A stretch of 33,200 bases of DNA from Pseudomonadota bacterium (GCA_002704665.1 PAHB01000116.1:7429-40628), one strand, 5' to 3'. Positions 1-9,219 are shown, counted from the first letter of the stretch. Notes: generated by a model from the sequence alone, not told the origin. Numbers and translations are program-made.

Positions 1-127
1 CTTCATTAAAGTTATCAATATTTTTTTTCAAAGTCAACTACAAAACCTTTAAAACAGATTCTTTAGTGTGTAGCTTTTGCTCCTTATTTTAAACAGTGAC
101 TGATTTTCTCTTTAACCATAATACAAT

Positions 128-957
128 TTATTTATTATCTATTTGCTTTTTTATTAGATGTAAGCTTTTTGTATATTGATGTTGGATTACTTCAATTTCT
201 TCCGAGAAACATTCAACCCATTCAAATAGATATCCACAACGAAAGAACTTGAGAAGAGATACTTGCTGAAATTTATAGACGGTTAGAAATAATGAACCTC
301 ATGTAGAAATCATCCCATCCAGTGCTTCTCCAATATGAGAACAAATCAATCTTGAAACCAAAGGGGTTCGTCTTCCAAGAATTCTTTAACAGAAGATTCT
401 GTTCTAGACGGATAATCCCAATCTTTTTCAGACCTGTATTTCAAGTTTACTTGCATAGAGAAGCTCCCAAAATTAATTTCCGTATCGTCTAATACGATTT
501 GTTTTCCATCATAGAAAATTTTTTCCATAAAATTTCCATAGGACGTTTCTACACTAGTAATAAACACTTTTTTTATGTTGAATGGTTCCTCTAATTCCAG
601 GAATGCACTTCCAAGCCCACCTTTTCCTTCCCCAATTCTGCATAAGACTTTATCTTTAAACCATTTTTCGGGTTCATTAGTTAGTAGCACTTCACGCGCA
701 TCAACCTCCAAAATATCAGAAAGTGGAAATTCTTCATGTCCCTCGACAGTAATATTTTTTTAATCTTTTGCAACAAGCTCTGTAAGTAAAATACCTCCAT
801 CAATTTCCTGTGCAACGTATTCATCTATGGTATCCCCGGGGTAATCGTCCCATGAATCTTGCTCTGGAATATCAAGTTCTGGTAGGTATGATTTTAAGGA
901 AACCTCCATATTGCTACCTATTAAACTGAGTTTGTATTTGAAATTATTACTCGCCAT
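128..957 (-). pseudogene. Disrupted gene of unknown function (one nonsense codon, two frameshifts)
   Basis: Reading begins at ATG 957 (MASNNFKY...). After 65 codons a TAA at 762-760 interrupts the frame, which continues unchanged for another 137 codons down to base 346. The protein-like reading then moves by one base at the four-G run 363-366 (GFKIDLFSYW..., ending at a stop at 275-273). It moves again by one base near 275 and runs as protein-like sequence (KFQQVSLLKFFRCGY...) to a TAA at 130-128. Repairing one stop and two single-base insertions would give a product of about 277 residues. I do not recognise the family. It overlaps the end of the upstream PLD-like pseudogene by 11 bases, so the two were probably an operon. 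Programmed recoding is possible but less likely, because the neighbour is damaged too. Confidence 0.6.
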
Positions 958-1340
958 CTGCCATCCCCTTCAGTTTGCCACCAACGTAATCGTTAACACT
1001 AGAGTAAATACGAGACAAGATCAACTGTTACACGGTGCTATTGAGGCGGTTGCAAGTCGTTGAGATATATAGGTCTGTCAAAGTAACATTGAACTCGATA
1101 CTGGAGTTATCCACTGAGGCTATGTTCAATTACTTCAAAATCGGAGGCTCCGGAAATAAAATCATTCAAAAGAAAACGACCTACAATGAAAATATTTTCA
1201 GCATGCTGTTTTTCGAATAAAAGTCACTTCAATTTTTCGATTTGAATAAAGGACGAAGCAATGAAAATCTCATCACTCTCCTTACTAACAGCATCTTTGA
1301 GAATTTTTTTGAACTCGGATGTTGTTACGATCTGCTTCAT
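947..1340 (-). pseudogene. Decayed phospholipase D-like gene remnant
   Basis: From ATG 1340 the minus strand encodes 38 codons starting MKQIVTTSEFKK and containing DEIFIASSF, then TGA at 1226-1224. The same frame goes on for 38 codons containing IVGRFLLNDFISGASDFEVI, ending at TAA 1109-1107. A shift of one base keeps protein-like sequence going (SSIEFNV..., a TAA at 1030-1028, then VNDYVGGKLKGMADGE) to the stop at 949-947. The first strands resemble the start of PLD-like nuclease domains, in which a DEIxIASxF strand is followed by an IVGRxxLxDxISGASD segment. The expected HxK catalytic motif is absent, so part of the gene seems deleted. Only 49 bases separate its start from the divergent helicase gene. 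The family call rests on motif resemblance only. Confidence 0.5.
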
Positions 1341-1389
1341 AGGTAATACTTGGGATTATATTTTGAAATCAATATATTAAGATAAGTAT

Positions 1390-2979
1390 ATGAAATTAAG
1401 CACTGTTTTAAGTCATTTGTCTATAACTGATTTGCAAGATGCAATAGGAAAGGACTTGGTTGAAGGAATGTTTAAACTAGGTATGGAGGTTGACTCATTA
1501 TCGCTAGCTAATTTGTTGGCCAATGTAAAAGGAATACATATTATTGAGAAAAGTAAGGATATTCGAAAAAAACTAAGTGATACGCGTGGCGCTTTAGACA
1601 ATTTAAACTGGGATAGACAAAAGAAAGCAAAGTTTATAGCAGGTAACCAGGACTTGATTGCTGATTTAGCACGGCATTGTCAGTTGGACTACCCTATAGT
1701 ACAAGTACCATCTGCTGTTCCTTGGTCATGCAAAACGATTCAGCAGGAGCGTTCGCTCCATCCATATCAAAACTGGATAAGAAGAGCTGTTTCTACTCAA
1801 GTTTTAGGAGATAAAAAGTCGAGGCGATGCATTATACATATGCCCACAGGTTCCGGAAAGACAACTACTGCGATGTCGATCATAGTTGATTATTTTAGGG
1901 CTTGCCATCCGAAACCTACCTCTGTCGTATGGCTTGCAAATAAAAATGAACTTTGTAATCAGGCGATTGAGGAATTTGAGCGCTGTTGGAAAAATCAAGG
2001 TAACGGCTCAGTTCAAGCGCATAGATTTTGGGGTAATTACACCTCGATAGAGAATATCGTCGATGACAAAAGTAATTTTTTCGTTACCAGTTTTCAAAGT
2101 GCCAATAGTTATAAAAATTCTAATGATGATGAAAAGTTTAGTGCTCTTTTGAAGATTAGCAATCAGACTAGTTTAATTTTTGTAGATGAAGCACATATGG
2201 CAATCGCAGATACTTACAGGGCCGTTATTGAAATGCTCGCTCAAACAAGTGCAAAAGTCATTGGTCTAACTGCTACCCCGGGTAGACATCATATTGGTCA
2301 AGATTCAGATGAAACAAAAGAACTCCATAATTTTTTCGAAAACAATATTATTCGTTTTAGAAATAATGAAGGGCAAGAGGTCGATGATCCAATAAATTTT
2401 TTAACTCAAGAGGGATACCTTTCAAGCACGCTTTTTGAGACAATCCCCGGATCGAAGCAAACGTGGTCTGGAAAGGAAAAGACAGAATATCTTGGAAAAC
2501 TTGAGATACCCTCAAATGTGCTAAAGCGAATTGATAATGATACTGAGAGAAGATTAACGGTAATTGCGAAAGCACTTGAATTGGCAAAAGAAGGCAGGAA
2601 AACGATCGTATTTGCACCGAGTGTGGATTCTGCTATTTTAATGAGCATCTTCCTTACAGACAAAGGTTACGAGGCGAGAGCAGTATCTGATAGAAACCAG
2701 TTCGTCGAAAGAACTAAAAATATCGAAGATTTTAAAAACGGAGAATTCAGCATACTTTTTAATTACGATATTTTAACCACAGGATTCGACGATCCGAAGA
2801 TTGATGCGGTGCTGATAGCGCGGCCCACGCTATCTGTGGTTTTGTATGCTCAAATGATAGGGAGGGGTCTGCGAGGTTTAAAACTTGGCGGTACTCAGGA
2901 ATGCAAAGTAGTCATGGTAGAAGATAATATGGAAAATATGCCATCAATTAAAATGGCGAGCACTTATTTTTTAGATTAA
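1390..2979 (+). CDS. DEAD/DEAH-box superfamily 2 helicase, phosphorothioation-linked
   Basis: The 529-residue protein has the full motif set of an SF2 helicase: Walker A MPTGSGKT (residues 151-158), motif Ib-like FVTSFQSA (231-238), DEAH (266-269), motif III TATPGR (294-299), motif V TTGFDDP and motif VI QMIGRGLRG near the C-terminus. About 130 residues precede the helicase core and may bind a partner or DNA. It starts at ATG 1390 with a poor ribosome binding site. The next gene follows after 11 bases and was surely cotranscribed. DEAH helicases of this kind are known beside dnd/ssp phosphorothioation genes, where they belong to restriction or effector modules. I infer that it unwinds or translocates on unmodified invading DNA as part of the effector set. 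It could correspond to one of SspF/G/H, but I cannot assign the letter. Confidence 0.85.
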   Translation: MKLSTVLSHLSITDLQDAIGKDLVEGMFKLGMEVDSLSLANLLANVKGIHIIEKSKDIRKKLSDTRGALDNLNWDRQKKAKFIAGNQDLIADLARHCQLDYPIVQVPSAVPWSCKTIQQERSLHPYQNWIRRAVSTQVLGDKKSRRCIIHMPTGSGKTTTAMSIIVDYFRACHPKPTSVVWLANKNELCNQAIEEFERCWKNQGNGSVQAHRFWGNYTSIENIVDDKSNFFVTSFQSANSYKNSNDDEKFSALLKISNQTSLIFVDEAHMAIADTYRAVIEMLAQTSAKVIGLTATPGRHHIGQDSDETKELHNFFENNIIRFRNNEGQEVDDPINFLTQEGYLSSTLFETIPGSKQTWSGKEKTEYLGKLEIPSNVLKRIDNDTERRLTVIAKALELAKEGRKTIVFAPSVDSAILMSIFLTDKGYEARAVSDRNQFVERTKNIEDFKNGEFSILFNYDILTTGFDDPKIDAVLIARPTLSVVLYAQMIGRGLRGLKLGGTQECKVVMVEDNMENMPSIKMASTYFLD

Positions 2980-2990
2980 AGGAGACCCGA

Positions 2991-4769
2991 ATGGTTAAAA
3001 TAGTAGAAGCGAGGTTAGTCTTGGGAATGTTACGCGATCAAGGTTATAAAAATTCGTCCTACGCCATAGGGGAATTAGTCGATAACTCAATTGACGCTGG
3101 TGCTAAAGAGATACGCATTGGAATAGGAACCGAGGATATTTATAAAAACCAGAGATATAGTGAAAATATTTCGGCAATCGGAACTTATGATGATGGACAC
3201 GGTATGAATAGAGAAACCCTTGAACGTTGTCTTGTCATGGGCTTGAGTGTAAAAGGAGAACATGAAAAAAACAATGAGCAAGATAGTGATTTGGGTAAAT
3301 ATGGGATTGGATTAAAGGGCGCAACCTTTGGCTTTTGCAAGAGGGTAGATATATATAGCTGGCAAGATGGTAACAAACCCTTACATACCTATCTTGATTA
3401 CGACGAAGCATTTGATACTAACTCTGATGAGGTCGAAGTACCTAAAGAAACAAATATACCTGATAAATTTCAACACTTTGTTGCTGATAAATTACCTCCA
3501 TCTGGTACGCTAGTCGTATGGACTAAATTGGATAGGATTCGTCCTCGTAAGGCGCCTACGTTACTTGATCATTTAAATAAAGACCTTTGTCGTATTTTTC
3601 GTCACTTTATGGATGACGATGATAATCTTGGAACTAGGAGAAATATCACTGCAACATATTTTAATCCACAAAAGCAAGGCGTAGAAACCAAAACACTCAG
3701 AGCTAACGATCCAATTTATCTTCTTAAACCAAATAATACTCCTGGTTACGAAGATGAAGCGACCAACGAATTGTTAAAAAATGAGAAAAAGAAAGTTCAA
3801 TGTCCAAAAGGGACGGAACAGGTTATTGAAGTGATCACAACTATTGCAAAACCCCAAGTACAAAAAGGCCAAGCAGGAGATCAGGATGTTGGCCGACAAC
3901 CTATTGGTAAACATTATGGAGATAACCTGGGTATAAGTATTGTGAGAGCCGGTAGAGAAATTAGATTAAGCGATTTCGGTTTTACTATCGACGATCCGCG
4001 AGAAAGATGGTGGGGAATAGAAGTGCGTATTCCACCAGAACTTGACCAGTATTTCGGCATAACTAACAACAAACAGGATGCTACGGTATTTAAAAAATTT
4101 GATGAATCAGAAATAGAGGCTTATGAGGAAGACTTAGAAAATGGAGATGAAAACGAAAAAAACGCTGCGGAAGCCCTCCTATTTGTAAACAGAGTCATTA
4201 CAACCTTTCTTCAGACTGCTCGAGACACAATTAGAAAGCGAGGTTCGAATACCCGCAACAAAAACAAAAAAGTAAATGTAAAAACGTTACCTGAGGTAGC
4301 TACGGATATTATTAAGGATAAAGATCGTGATGTTGAAACTGAATCTGAAAAGATTGCTGCAGAAAAAACCGAGGATCAGAAGTTAAAAGAGAAAATTGAA
4401 TTGATTCTTCGCGAAGAGCCGGAATTAGAACCTGAAGACGCGGAACGTCGAGCTAAAGACAGCCTTAACCACATTGTTGATATTTTTGAAGATAATTGGC
4501 CTGGCACCACGTTCTTAGATGTTGAGTTTAAAGGTCAAGGTGTTGTAGGAAAAATCAATAGAACTCACCCCTTTTATCGATTTTTTTATGAACCGTTAAA
4601 AGACAGTGAAGATCAACGAGCTTTTCAAGCCTTGCAAGCTTTGTTGCTCTCATACTTTCGTGCTGAAGACACTCTTTATAATCAACTAGGTCATCAACAG
4701 TTACAAAAGATTCGAAACGAGTGGGGTAGAAAAGCTGAGTTACTGATAGAAACTCTCACTAATCACTAA
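2991..4769 (+). CDS. GHKL-fold (Bergerat) ATPase
   Basis: This 592-residue protein carries a Bergerat ATP-binding fold at its N-terminus. The N box is ELVDNSIDAGA (28-38, with E28 and N32), the G1 box is DDGHGMN (67-73) and the G2 box is GKYGIGLKGA (102-111). The fold is shared by MutL, Hsp90, gyrase B, histidine kinases and MORC proteins. No kinase H-box or topoisomerase partner is evident. The C-terminal third is rich in charged residues (about 440-500) and may form a coiled coil. A strong ribosome binding site, GGAG, lies seven bases before ATG 2991, and the gene is 11 bases behind the helicase gene. GHKL proteins often act as ATP-dependent clamps, so a DNA-clamp role in the defence effector is inferred. 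No further gene follows on this strand before the convergent methyltransferase-like gene. Confidence 0.82.
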   Translation: MVKIVEARLVLGMLRDQGYKNSSYAIGELVDNSIDAGAKEIRIGIGTEDIYKNQRYSENISAIGTYDDGHGMNRETLERCLVMGLSVKGEHEKNNEQDSDLGKYGIGLKGATFGFCKRVDIYSWQDGNKPLHTYLDYDEAFDTNSDEVEVPKETNIPDKFQHFVADKLPPSGTLVVWTKLDRIRPRKAPTLLDHLNKDLCRIFRHFMDDDDNLGTRRNITATYFNPQKQGVETKTLRANDPIYLLKPNNTPGYEDEATNELLKNEKKKVQCPKGTEQVIEVITTIAKPQVQKGQAGDQDVGRQPIGKHYGDNLGISIVRAGREIRLSDFGFTIDDPRERWWGIEVRIPPELDQYFGITNNKQDATVFKKFDESEIEAYEEDLENGDENEKNAAEALLFVNRVITTFLQTARDTIRKRGSNTRNKNKKVNVKTLPEVATDIIKDKDRDVETESEKIAAEKTEDQKLKEKIELILREEPELEPEDAERRAKDSLNHIVDIFEDNWPGTTFLDVEFKGQGVVGKINRTHPFYRFFYEPLKDSEDQRAFQALQALLLSYFRAEDTLYNQLGHQQLQKIRNEWGRKAELLIETLTNH

Positions 4770-4795
4770 ATACTAAGTGATCCTATTAATAATTA

Positions 4796-4990
4796 TTGAG
4801 GAAAAAAATTAATTTTGAACTTGAAATCTTTCTATTGGCTTTAGCACGATTGGCCGAAACAGGAGCTCTGAGAAAAGACAAATATAAGTTTAATCAGATA
4901 TTTTTGCATCTGTATATTTTGTATCGTTTTTAGAAATGGGAAAGCTTTTTATCTTTTGATGCTGTAAATGTTATTAAGTCAATTTCTTAA
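4796..4990 (+). pseudogene. Possible small gene remnant with internal stop
   Basis: Downstream of the GHKL gene a TTG-initiated frame encodes 45 residues (RKKINFELEIFLLALARL...) up to a TAG at 4931-4933. The same frame continues as plausible protein (KWESFLSFDAVNVIKSIS) to TAA 4988-4990. No ribosome binding site is evident and no family is recognised. It may be a decayed small gene of the helicase/GHKL operon or chance open frame. Confidence 0.2.
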
Positions 4991-5003
4991 AAAAACTCGA
5001 TAT

Positions 5004-7562
5004 CTAGGTAAGAGCGAGAAACGATTCGGCACTTTTTACTTGAGGGACTCTTTTTCCTGACGATGCACTTAACATCAAAACAATTTGCTGATTGTTATCG
5101 GGTCCGTAGCTTACATGTATAGGGTTATTGTTCCCATAAAAATAGAGTCTGTCGAAAGGAGTATTGCTAACCGTCCATTGCGCTACTTCTAACATGTTTT
5201 CATCGGCAACTAAAAAATCTACTGCAGCTCCAACCCGTTCACAAATAAGACGGCCATTTTTTTTTACTTCATAACTAGCATGTTGATCCCGCGAGGGGTC
5301 GATTCTAGTTTTGATTAGTTTAGAAAGTGCCATGGATGAGAACCCGTAGGTTAACTCTATCATTCCGAAATATTCGACAACTGGTTCAAGAATAAATCGA
5401 CATAAGTCAGCAAGAGCATTATATGTTTCGGGTTGTTCAGGAAGGTTCTCGCATCCAGTGCGTGCTTGGGTCTCTCCGCATCTTATAAGGTCAATGTAGC
5501 GGAAGTTATTACTACATTTGTCTTCGATATTTGGTATATCTAAAATTCTTGATAGAGTGAAATTGTTGATTTTCCATCTATAGCGCTTAAGTTCTGAATC
5601 AAAAGTGTTTCTTTTTGGTCCGAACTGATCAAAATTAAATATCTTTAAATCTTGAAGAGCCTCATCAAATGCAAGTTGTTTAGAATATTCAGGATATTCT
5701 TCATTGATATAACGTGTTTTTAAATATAGGTAAGGCGCATCTTGAACCTCCTCATAGTTAAAATATTCAATATCCTGTTCAATGAGTTTGACTTTCACTC
5801 GTTCTCTCATTATCGGAAGTGCTTGATTATGGAAATCGTCAAATCGGCATAATGTGATTTTGCCAGATAAGATATGAATTTTAACGAGGTCAGCATTCTT
5901 AAAATCTCCGTACAGCAATGATGCAACTCCAATATAAATTCGTAAAATGGGAGCGAGTTGTTCTACCAAAGAAACGTGTAGCTCTAAAGATCGTCCTTCA
6001 ATTAATCGGCCTAAACCTTTTTCACTTGCTTCCTTACATGCTTGCTCAATAAGGTTTGTGTCGGATATCTCATAAAGTATTTTGCGAGCTTCGGATTCCG
6101 CTGCCTTGAGAGAACCAAAAAAAGTTTTTATATCTAGCTGTAGTGTTTTTTCCATTGTCTTGTAAGGACGACGTTTTTGAAAAATATTCAGCGCTAAATA
6201 CACCTTAAGATCGTCGACTTTTAAATCTCTGGCTGTTTCCAGAACCTCGTCGCCTTTTATTTCTCGCAGTAAACGGAAGGTTTTATTAATTGTACCGAAC
6301 TCTGAAATGAGATTGTCTAAGTTAACGCATTCTGTTTCGTGTGGTTTTCTGCCCAATCGTAGTGACAAAAGCCAAAATTCATCTAATAGTTCTTTATGTT
6401 GTTCGTACTTTTCTAAAAGACGATCTGCTTTGGTTTTAGTGTTCGCGTATAAACGGTGTCGCGGTGCATGCAAAAGATTACGTTTGGTCCTCTGTCTATC
6501 GATTAGAAACCGTTGTTCAAACTCTTTGTCCTTAAACAGATAAATAACACCCGGTGCGACTGGAATTGGTTCCTCTCCGGTTACCTGTTCGATAAACGTT
6601 TTGATTTCAGTTTGCGAGAAGTATTTTTGGAATGTGCCTCTCTTTGTGAGAACTCCATCTGCAAAGGCATCTCCCCCTTTGTTGCTGCTGTTTGATAGCA
6701 TAACTGACACTACTAGTAGTTTATTCGCCAGTTTATATGCGTTGGTTAAAGCCTCTATTCGCTCGTCACGGTCTTCAATGACGTTAATTACAAAACCTAG
6801 ATTTACAATATCTGCACATTGAAGGTTTTGTTCAGAAGCATAATAGGGATCCCAACCGCTTGCTTGTATACCGTTTTCGACTAATCCTCGTAAGTCGTCA
6901 CCTTTACCGCAACCGTAATCAAATAAGGTGAGTTCATTTTTGATAAGGCCGTGTCTTGATAGACTTTGGATAGGCGCGGAAAAGTTGTAACGAACCATAG
7001 CAGTTCGATGACGCGCCGACTGCCAGTCATTTGAAATAGAGTCGTTAACTTCCGGAGCATCTTCATTGCCTAGGGGTAAAAATTGATGCTCTATTACTTG
7101 GTAGCCCTTTGCAAAAATAAGTTCTTCCCAATATTTCAAGAATCCGATACTTACGGAATTTTCGAAAAGCCCAATCGCTTCAGCTTGCTCTGTAAGTTCA
7201 CTAAAAAGATTTTTTTGAGGATGATCTCCGGGGAGAAGCAACTCTTTACGATGAAGAATGGGAGGATTATAAGAATATTGATAGGTTCGGTAAGACGCGG
7301 TCTCCTTGGCTAGATTAACTGTCCATGATTCTCTCAATACAGGAAAACCCTCTGAGAAAAAATCTGGATAGTTGAGTAAAGAAAAGCTTTGTTTCTCCTT
7401 ATCGACGGAGAATACGTTGAATGCCCGGCCTCGTTCGACCGAAGCAAGTTTTTCAGCTTGAATAAGTGCTTCAATTAAATTTTTGTCAAAATCTTCTGAG
7501 TCTATGGCGCAAATATGGAAATATCTGCGGTTTCCGACAATTTTTCCAGTTAATTCACCCAT
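5004..7562 (-). CDS. Phosphorothioation-associated putative methyltransferase-like protein
   Basis: This 852-residue protein has a Rossmann methyltransferase-like segment in the middle of its N-terminal half. RHRTAMVRYNFSAPIQSLSRHG (about 184-205) precedes the glycine-rich motif I FDYGCGKGDD (214-223), an acidic strand end (GWDP, 236-239) and a DIVNLGFVINVIED strand (251-264). This arrangement matches the family named DNA phosphorothioation-associated putative methyltransferase, whose genes accompany dnd/ssp clusters. I see no N/DPPY motif, so adenine or cytosine-N4 methylation is doubtful, and the long C-terminal half has no motif I recognise. The gene is divergent from sspA (198 bases between starts) and convergent with the GHKL gene. 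I infer that it is the third member of the effector set beside the helicase and GHKL ATPase. The exact activity is unknown. Confidence 0.75.
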   Translation of the reverse strand: MGELTGKIVGNRRYFHICAIDSEDFDKNLIEALIQAEKLASVERGRAFNVFSVDKEKQSFSLLNYPDFFSEGFPVLRESWTVNLAKETASYRTYQYSYNPPILHRKELLLPGDHPQKNLFSELTEQAEAIGLFENSVSIGFLKYWEELIFAKGYQVIEHQFLPLGNEDAPEVNDSISNDWQSARHRTAMVRYNFSAPIQSLSRHGLIKNELTLFDYGCGKGDDLRGLVENGIQASGWDPYYASEQNLQCADIVNLGFVINVIEDRDERIEALTNAYKLANKLLVVSVMLSNSSNKGGDAFADGVLTKRGTFQKYFSQTEIKTFIEQVTGEEPIPVAPGVIYLFKDKEFEQRFLIDRQRTKRNLLHAPRHRLYANTKTKADRLLEKYEQHKELLDEFWLLSLRLGRKPHETECVNLDNLISEFGTINKTFRLLREIKGDEVLETARDLKVDDLKVYLALNIFQKRRPYKTMEKTLQLDIKTFFGSLKAAESEARKILYEISDTNLIEQACKEASEKGLGRLIEGRSLELHVSLVEQLAPILRIYIGVASLLYGDFKNADLVKIHILSGKITLCRFDDFHNQALPIMRERVKVKLIEQDIEYFNYEEVQDAPYLYLKTRYINEEYPEYSKQLAFDEALQDLKIFNFDQFGPKRNTFDSELKRYRWKINNFTLSRILDIPNIEDKCSNNFRYIDLIRCGETQARTGCENLPEQPETYNALADLCRFILEPVVEYFGMIELTYGFSSMALSKLIKTRIDPSRDQHASYEVKKNGRLICERVGAAVDFLVADENMLEVAQWTVSNTPFDRLYFYGNNNPIHVSYGPDNNQQIVLMLSASSGKRVPQVKSAESFLALT

Positions 7563-7653
7563 TGGTCTTGTTTGTGAGAACGTTACGCGGATTCTACATA
7601 AACCGGCGCCTCTTCTCTTACTTAAAAGCTCCTTTTAGTTTTTTTTAATTTTT

Positions 7654-7682
7654 TTATAACAATAACAGTAACTTATAACAAT
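7654..7682. repeat. Direct repeat TTATAACAAT x2 in the sspA divergent region
   Basis: The ten-base sequence TTATAACAAT occurs at 7654-7663 and again at 7673-7682, 19 bases apart (nearly two helical turns), just upstream of the proposed sspA promoter and between divergent genes. This is the layout of an operator for a dimeric regulator. The helix-turn-helix domain of the SspA fusion is a candidate binder, by inference only. Confidence 0.4.
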
Positions 7683-7695
7683 CTGAGACCGCTGC

Positions 7696-7724
7696 TTGTA
7701 GACTTTACGGAATAGAGCTAAACT
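7696..7724 (+). promoter_or_regulatory. Possible sigma-70 promoter for sspABCD
   Basis: A -35-like TTGTAG (7696-7701) and a -10-like TAAACT (7719-7724) are separated by 17 bases and lie 36 bases before the TTG start of sspA. The match to consensus is moderate. Confidence 0.35.
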
Positions 7725-7760
7725 GCATTTAAGTTAACTAGATTTTACGGATGTTACAAG

Positions 7761-9209
7761 TTGTTACGTGATGCTCCACTAGAGATTCAGGGAAGAGTAT
7801 ACCATCCCACTTCATCTGTTATAAAGCAGTTGCAAGTTACGAGACAAACGCTATGGCGTTGGAGGAAGAGAGGGCTGATACCGCCTGGACATAGCCTCCC
7901 AAACAGAAGAGTTTACTATACTGACGCTGAAGTCGAAAAAATTTGGGCTTACTGTCGACAGGTTGAACAGAATGCTGTCATTAATCAGATTTCACTTTTT
8001 GAAGAGTCATCGATTAACATTAAGAACGACTCATCGCTGTCTGAGACCGACATATATTTAGATAATAATGCTACCACTCAAACATTGAAGTCAGTTCGGC
8101 AAGGGATGATGAAAAATTTAGAAGAGGGATTTGGCAATCCTTCTAGTTCCCATAGTAGGGGTAGTAAAGTCAGAGAGGCCGTTTTTTTAGCGCGAAAAAA
8201 CGTGGCTGAATTAGTTGGCACGGAACCTGAAAATATCATTTTCACTTCTGGTGCAACTGAGTCGAATAACATGGTTCTTCGATCTTTTGCTGATCCTTCA
8301 ACTGACCACATTATTACAACGGCCATCGAACATTCTTCTATTGCTAAACCGTGTAACTATTTAGAGAGTCAGGGAGTGCGCTTGAGTCGAATGAATGTGA
8401 CGGCAGAGGGGCGACTAAACGTTGCTGAGCTTGAGCAAATTTTGTTGACTGAAAAACCTACTCTTGTTGCGCTACACTGGGTTAACAGCGAAACAGGGGT
8501 TATCCAACCGATAGAAGAGATTGCGAGACTATGTCGAGCGCATAAGGTACCTCTGTTGTGCGATGCTGCACAAGCTGTTGGTAGAATTCCGATTGAATTA
8601 GACATGGTTGATGTTGATTTCCTTACAGCATCAGCGCACAAGTTTCATGGGCCACCTGGAGTTGGTATTTTAGCTACTAAAAGTAGTCAATTGATCAAAA
8701 GTCTGGTACTCGGTGGAGACCAGGAGTCAGCTATGAGGCCAGGAACGGAGAATGTCCCAGGTATTGTCGGTCTTGGTATCGCGGCTGATGAGAGAAATAA
8801 AAGTTTGGTTGAAATTTCTTGCGAAATATCTGAATTAAGAGACAGCTTTGAGCGGAAGATTATCGAGAGATTGCCATTCGTAAAAGTTAACGGGGACATT
8901 AATAACAGGGTTTGCAATACATCAAACTTACAGTTCACCGGTATAGATGGACAAGTGTTGTTGGCACAGTTTAATTCGGCGGGTATCTATTGTTCTCAAG
9001 GATCAGCCTGTTCGAGTGCGATACCTGAAGCGTCCCCGGTACTGACTGCGATGGGATTGTCTAGAGATGAGGCGAATTCAAGTATTCGTTTTTCATTCAG
9101 CGCTTTGAATTCTAAAGACGATGTAATAAAAGCAGTTGAAAGAATTGTAGAAAAGACGCTTTTTGTTAAGGATATGACAGAAAAATTGGGGATGACTCGT
9201 GCTAGCTAA
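7761..9209 (+). CDS. sspA: Cysteine desulfurase SspA/DndA type with N-terminal HTH domain
   Basis: Residues about 98-480 form a class V PLP-dependent cysteine desulfurase (NifS/IscS/DndA). Visible features are YLDNNATT (99-106), SGATESNN (163-170), the PLP lysine in SAHKFHGPPG (K294) and the catalytic cysteine in GSACSS (C417). It would mobilise sulfur from L-cysteine for DNA backbone phosphorothioation, passing it to SspD. Residues about 12-68 form a MerR-like helix-turn-helix (TRQTLWRWRKRGLIPPG and RRVYYTDAEVEKIW), which is not part of standard cysteine desulfurases and suggests DNA binding or autoregulation. Both domains are in one uninterrupted frame. The only start that includes the helix-turn-helix is TTG 7761: a TAA lies upstream and nearby ATGs at 7751 and 7771 are out of frame. 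It heads the sspABCD operon. Confidence 0.88.
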   Translation: MLRDAPLEIQGRVYHPTSSVIKQLQVTRQTLWRWRKRGLIPPGHSLPNRRVYYTDAEVEKIWAYCRQVEQNAVINQISLFEESSINIKNDSSLSETDIYLDNNATTQTLKSVRQGMMKNLEEGFGNPSSSHSRGSKVREAVFLARKNVAELVGTEPENIIFTSGATESNNMVLRSFADPSTDHIITTAIEHSSIAKPCNYLESQGVRLSRMNVTAEGRLNVAELEQILLTEKPTLVALHWVNSETGVIQPIEEIARLCRAHKVPLLCDAAQAVGRIPIELDMVDVDFLTASAHKFHGPPGVGILATKSSQLIKSLVLGGDQESAMRPGTENVPGIVGLGIAADERNKSLVEISCEISELRDSFERKIIERLPFVKVNGDINNRVCNTSNLQFTGIDGQVLLAQFNSAGIYCSQGSACSSAIPEASPVLTAMGLSRDEANSSIRFSFSALNSKDDVIKAVERIVEKTLFVKDMTEKLGMTRAS

Positions 9210-9219
9210 TGGAACAAAG

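Noticed and set aside
1035..1220. Plus-strand 61-codon open frame
   Set aside because: It lies opposite the PLD-like remnant, which has far more protein-like sequence on the minus strand.
4242..4256. Possible second copy of the tRNA-Arg T loop (GGTTCGAATACC)
   Set aside because: Only the common TTCGAAT core matches; the flanks differ from the tRNA and it lies inside the GHKL coding sequence.
7751..7773. ATG at 7751 or 7771 as start of sspA
   Set aside because: Both are out of frame with the desulfurase; only TTG 7761 keeps the helix-turn-helix in frame.
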